DNA of 8,657 nucleotides from the NCBI GenBank assembly GCA_012962735.1, contig DTXA01000534.1:1-8657 (forward strand). Reading direction: 5' to 3'. Positions 6,358 to 8,657 of the stretch are shown here, piece by piece (position 1 is the first letter of the stretch; every line of letters begins with the position of its first letter). This DNA is from Candidatus Latescibacterota bacterium. Lineage in GTDB: Bacteria; Latescibacterota; 4484-107; B68-G9. The translations under genes were made by a program, and so were the position numbers. The notes below the pieces were generated by a model. It saw only the letters and a list, made by a program, of their open reading frames with translations, had not been told where the DNA came from and made no database searches.

Positions 6358-7757
6358 CCCCGCAAGCTCCTCCGCCTGAGGGCCCACCCCAAGTACGGCA
6401 GGGCGAAGGCAGCCCACATCCCCAGTGCCAGGGCAGTCGCCACCCTGCCCCACCGGTCAGGCCGAGGCTTCCCCCCGAGCCTCTCGTACTTCTCCCTGGC
6501 GAACGCCCGCCACTTAGCCATCTGCTCGTTGCGGAACTCCTGGTCGTCCCACCTGTCCGCCATCCGCAGGGCCTCTTCCTCCGAGATCGGGGGACGGCAC
6601 AGAAGCCTCAGCTCCTCCTCCACAAGCCCCCTCCGGACCACAGCCCTCCAGGCCCTGACCAGGTCGTCGTGCACGTCCACGATCAGGGCCCCCACCAGGT
6701 CGTTTAGGACCCTCCACCTCCGGCTTCCCTTATCCGCGTCGTATCTGAGGGAACCTCTACGCAGGAAAGGGTTTGCAGAGACCGCCGTGAGCCCCCTGAG
6801 CTTTTCGTACAGGTCTGGGAGCACGCTGAAGCGGTTGAGCTGATACTCCCTGGGCCCTCTAGGTACGCCCTTTCGGCACATCCAGAGCCTCTGGCCTTCC
6901 TCGGAAAGCACGAATTCCAAAAACTTCCCAGCAGCCTCGGGATGCGGCGCTCCCTTGAGGATCGCTATGGCGTCTGGGTTGACCACTGTAAGGCCCTCGG
7001 GCATCACGTATCCGATCTTGTCCGGCCCTATTCGGTTCACCTGGGCCCAGGCGTAGAAGTCTATGGCCAGGCCGTACGCCACCTCCCCTGCTGTCACGTC
7101 CTTGACCGACTCGTTGGCCCCTCTGGTGAAGGCCCGCACGTTCCCGCCTATCCTCGTTATCACCTCCCAACCCCGCTCCCACCCGTACGCCTGGAGTATG
7201 ATCTCGTAGGCCATATGCACACTTCCACTGCTTCTGGGGTCGGCAGAGCCCACCCACGAAAGGAGCCCGGGGTTGCCCAGATCCTCCCAGGTTATAGGCT
7301 CCGGGAGGCCTATGATGTCTAAGACCGCCCTGTTGTAGATTATCCCGAACCCGGCTAAAGTTGCCCCGTACCAGCGGTACTGTGGGTCGTAAACCGGGAT
7401 ACCGCCTATCTCGGGGGCTATCCTGGAGAGTAGGGAATCGGGAAGGCGATAGGGCTGAAGCAGGTCCAGGCGGGAGAGTTCCATATAGGGATCTATTCCA
7501 CCCCCGAACATTACGTCGATACCTACACCTTCGAGCCGTTTGGAGAACTCGGACTTAAGAAAGCGGAGCACCTCGGAGGTGCCACCTACATCCAGCCACT
7601 CTATCCCGACCTCTTTTCCGAAGCGCCTTAAGGTATATTCCCGGAACCCTCGCTCGAACTCCCGCTGGATCCCCTCCCAGTGCGGAGATACAACGACGAT
7701 CCGGTCCTCTATGCCCCAGCTCCCTCCTATCATCAGTAAAACTATCAGAAACCCCAA
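6354..7757 (-). CDS. ABC-type (Fe3+/AfuA-like) substrate-binding protein with C-terminal membrane anchor
   Basis: The 467-residue protein begins with a hydrophobic segment MGFLIVLLMIGGSWG, an export signal lacking the usual positive residues, followed by IVVVSPHWEGIQREFERGF, a bacterial extracellular solute-binding protein N-terminus. Family-1 binding-protein phrases follow: DVMFGGGIDPYMEL (81-94), YGATLAGFGIIYNR (130-143), ITWEDLGNPG (155-164), DPRSSGSVHMAYEIILQAYG (173-192), GEVAYGLAIDFYA (224-236), NPDAIAILKGAPHPEAAGKFLEFVLSEEGQ (260-289). Unusually, residues about 330-430 form a charged helical extension and about 438-460 a transmembrane helix ending in RRRSLRG, so the protein should stay anchored in the cytoplasmic membrane. 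The start is a TTG with GGAGGG about four bases upstream; no better start lies between it and the nitroreductase stop. Ligand unknown: iron, polyamine and phosphonate relatives look alike. No permease or ATPase gene is adjacent. Confidence 0.87.
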   Translation of the reverse strand: MGFLIVLLMIGGSWGIEDRIVVVSPHWEGIQREFERGFREYTLRRFGKEVGIEWLDVGGTSEVLRFLKSEFSKRLEGVGIDVMFGGGIDPYMELSRLDLLQPYRLPDSLLSRIAPEIGGIPVYDPQYRWYGATLAGFGIIYNRAVLDIIGLPEPITWEDLGNPGLLSWVGSADPRSSGSVHMAYEIILQAYGWERGWEVITRIGGNVRAFTRGANESVKDVTAGEVAYGLAIDFYAWAQVNRIGPDKIGYVMPEGLTVVNPDAIAILKGAPHPEAAGKFLEFVLSEEGQRLWMCRKGVPRGPREYQLNRFSVLPDLYEKLRGLTAVSANPFLRRGSLRYDADKGSRRWRVLNDLVGALIVDVHDDLVRAWRAVVRRGLVEEELRLLCRPPISEEEALRMADRWDDQEFRNEQMAKWRAFAREKYERLGGKPRPDRWGRVATALALGMWAAFALPYLGWALRRRSLRG

Positions 7758-7768
7758 ATTCCCTCCCG

Positions 7769-7782
7769 ACCTCGGACGAGGT
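7769..7782. repeat. Perfect 6-base inverted repeat between nitroreductase and binding-protein genes
   Basis: ACCTCG, a two-base GA centre, and CGAGGT form a perfect palindrome in the only gap longer than about 10 bases inside the operon (7758-7808). No T tract follows on either strand, so it does not look like a terminator. It could be an operator or an RNA hairpin just upstream of the ribosome binding site of the binding-protein gene. In RNA it would fold as about five pairs with a four-base loop. Confidence 0.4.
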
Positions 7783-7808
7783 GTCCTAAACTCCGTCGGG
7801 GGCCCACC

Positions 7809-8318
7809 CTACCACCTATCGTAGTGCACGATCTCCTCGAGAAACCTCCTCCGCCTTTCCCTCTTCCCCTCGGCCGGATACCCGAGGGGGGTCATGGCGA
7901 CCACTTTGATGTGGTCCGGAACGCATAAGGCCCTCTTGGCAGCCTGCTCGTCGAAGGCCCCTATCCAGCAGGTCCCTAAGCCCTCGGCTGCCGCAGCTAG
8001 GATCAGGTGCTCCATAGCGATGGCTACATCCACATCCAAATAGCTCACACTGTCCGCCCTTACCCAGGCTGCCGAGGGGTCCCCGCAGGCACAGATGATA
8101 ACCGGAGCGGTGTAGAACCACTCCCTCCTGTAGGCAGCCTTCAGCTCCTCCTTGACTTTGGGGTCCTTAACCACGATAAAGTGCCAGGGCTGGCGGTTGG
8201 CTGCCGAAGGCGCAAGCCTCGCCGCCTCCAGTATCCTCTGGAGTTTCTCTTCCTCGACAGGTTTTTCCTGGTACTTCCGGATACTCGAGCGTTTCCTTAT
8301 GACCTCGTAGAATTCCAT
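7809..8318 (-). CDS. Nitroreductase family FMN-dependent oxidoreductase
   Basis: This 169-residue protein is of the short nitroreductase class: flavin enzymes that pass electrons from NAD(P)H to nitroaromatics, quinones or other acceptors as homodimers. FMN-contact motifs are RKRSSIRKY (residues 8-16), APSAANRQPWHF (36-47), ILAAAAEGLGTCWIGAF (106-122) and the final PLGYPAE (144-150). It is soluble, with no signal peptide. The ATG at 8318 has an ideal AGGAGGT ribosome binding site about 10 bases upstream. It is the first gene of the operon, preceded by an AT-rich region and followed after 51 bases by the binding-protein gene. The exact substrate cannot be inferred; a role in cofactor salvage or deiodination-type chemistry is not excluded but nothing supports it. 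Confidence 0.92.
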   Translation of the reverse strand: MEFYEVIRKRSSIRKYQEKPVEEEKLQRILEAARLAPSAANRQPWHFIVVKDPKVKEELKAAYRREWFYTAPVIICACGDPSAAWVRADSVSYLDVDVAIAMEHLILAAAAEGLGTCWIGAFDEQAAKRALCVPDHIKVVAMTPLGYPAEGKRERRRRFLEEIVHYDRW

Positions 8319-8502
8319 ATAAATATGACCTCCTCTCTAATTAAAAAATTTCGTTTATGCACCCTCGCCCAATAGTTTTTAACTCAAAGAATTGTCTTGA
8401 AATCTCTAAAAGTTCGTTAAACTCCCTATATGCTATAAACTTATAGCGAACTTTTATATGATAAAAAGGGTCCTTCTCTATTTCTATTTGAAACTTGCTC
8501 CT
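8319..8502. other. AT-rich non-coding region upstream of the operon
   Basis: These 184 bases separate the nitroreductase start from the stop of the partial gene at the right edge. They are clearly richer in A and T than the operon and hold the nested inverted repeat at 8407-8456. The operon promoter must lie here or further upstream. I see only weak pairs on the minus strand, such as TTAAAA with CATAAA 17 bases on (about 8375-8347), and do not call one. No tRNA, riboswitch or further reading frame was recognised. Confidence 0.5.
8407..8456. repeat. Nested inverted repeat
   Basis: TAAAAGTTCG (8407-8416) and CGAACTTTTA (8447-8456) are perfect 10-base inverted arms 30 bases apart. Inside them GCTATAA (8432-8438) and TTATAGC (8441-8447) form a second perfect 7-base palindrome with a two-base AC centre; it shares base C8447 with the outer right arm. 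The arms end in A/T runs on both strands, so a bidirectional terminator between the right-edge gene and the operon is one reading. A regulator-binding site, or the end of a small mobile element, are others. Confidence 0.6.
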
Positions 8503-8657
8503 TTATGCTTCTCCTAAAGCGATCATATCTTTCATGTAGCGGCCTTTCGCTATAGAGGAGGTCGAGAACTCATTGCAAAAATCTCCATAGGATGAGTAAG
8601 CAAAAAGGACCAAGGCTTTGAATGTAACCTTCAGGCGTTCATAAGCAAGCCTATGGA
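8503..8657 (-). CDS. Unidentified protein, C-terminal 50 residues (start outside window)
   Basis: One minus-strand frame is open from the window edge to a TAA at 8505-8503 and reads HRLAYERLKVTFKALVLFA, then YSSYGDFCNEFSTSS, then IAKGRYMKDMIALGEA. The other two minus-strand frames are closed within the first few codons. The composition is plausible for a protein, but I recognise no family motif. The DNA is more AT-rich than the operon. The basic, aromatic tail and the nearby inverted repeats would fit the end of a transposase, but no DDE motif or known terminal repeat is visible, so this is speculation. The stop is followed by AGGAG, which has no start codon at a useful distance. Confidence 0.35.
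   Translation of the reverse strand, partial: HRLAYERLKVTFKALVLFAYSSYGDFCNEFSTSSIAKGRYMKDMIALGEA

Noticed and set aside
4771..6453. Longer start of the Ig-like lipoprotein at 6453
   Set aside because: It would overlap the binding-protein gene by about 100 bases and put 32 residues before the signal peptide. The ATG at 6357 forms an ATGA overlap and begins the hydrophobic signal.
8319..8502. preQ1 riboswitch controlling the queuosine genes
   Set aside because: I looked upstream of the operon and of queF for the small preQ1 aptamer stem and A-rich tail. Only 7 bases precede queF, and the operon leader shows no matching stem.
8319..8657. CRISPR array or tRNA gene in the AT-rich end
   Set aside because: No regularly spaced direct repeats, cloverleaf or CCA-type end was seen; only inverted repeats are present.

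Overview
The window is a bacterial chromosomal segment, probably from an uncultured thermophile. Most of it is GC-rich with heavy AGG and ATA codon use, strong GGAGG-type ribosome binding sites, and genes that touch or overlap by a few bases. One protein has the architecture 'signal peptide, Cys, PPGGPED.IPP, then Ig-like Big_5 domain', which is typical of the Bacteroidetes/Ignavibacteria-like (FCB) lineages. That placement is an inference from one protein and is only suggestive.

Layout. (1) Bases 1-84, plus strand: the C-terminal part of a DXP reductoisomerase (dxr), recognisable by LNAANEIAVDAFL. It runs tail-to-tail into a response-regulator receiver gene (46-411, minus), and both reading frames lose their family sequence at the same place, about bases 58-84. 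This is a rearrangement breakpoint or a chimeric assembly join. (2) Bases 418-555: the leader of the response regulator, with an overlapping candidate terminator and promoter. (3) Bases 556-8318: nine minus-strand genes in an apparent single operon. In transcription order they are a nitroreductase, a membrane-anchored ABC-type substrate-binding protein, a multi-domain Ig-like lipoprotein, an M42 metallo-aminopeptidase, uridine kinase, a five-bladed beta-propeller glycosidase-like protein, a half-size TauE/SafE (TSUP) permease, QueF, and a YhhQ/VUT-family queuosine-precursor transporter. The only gap above about 10 bases is 51 bases between the first two genes. (4) Bases 8319-8657: an AT-rich region with a nested inverted repeat and, at the edge, the 50-residue C-terminal end of an unidentified minus-strand gene.

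How the genes fit together. The clearest functional unit is QueF plus the YhhQ-type transporter, joined by an ATGA overlap: a salvage module that imports preQ0/preQ1 and reduces preQ0 to preQ1 for tRNA queuosine. A second coupled pair is the substrate-binding protein and the Ig-like lipoprotein, also joined by ATGA; both are envelope-facing, and no permease or ATPase lies beside them. Uridine kinase and the M42 peptidase are salvage or turnover enzymes sharing the transcript. I did not find a CRISPR array, tRNA, rRNA, complete mobile element, or an obvious new defence system. The most notable points are the dxr/response-regulator junction, the orphan anchored binding protein with its lipoprotein partner, and the glycosidase-like gene of unknown substrate.
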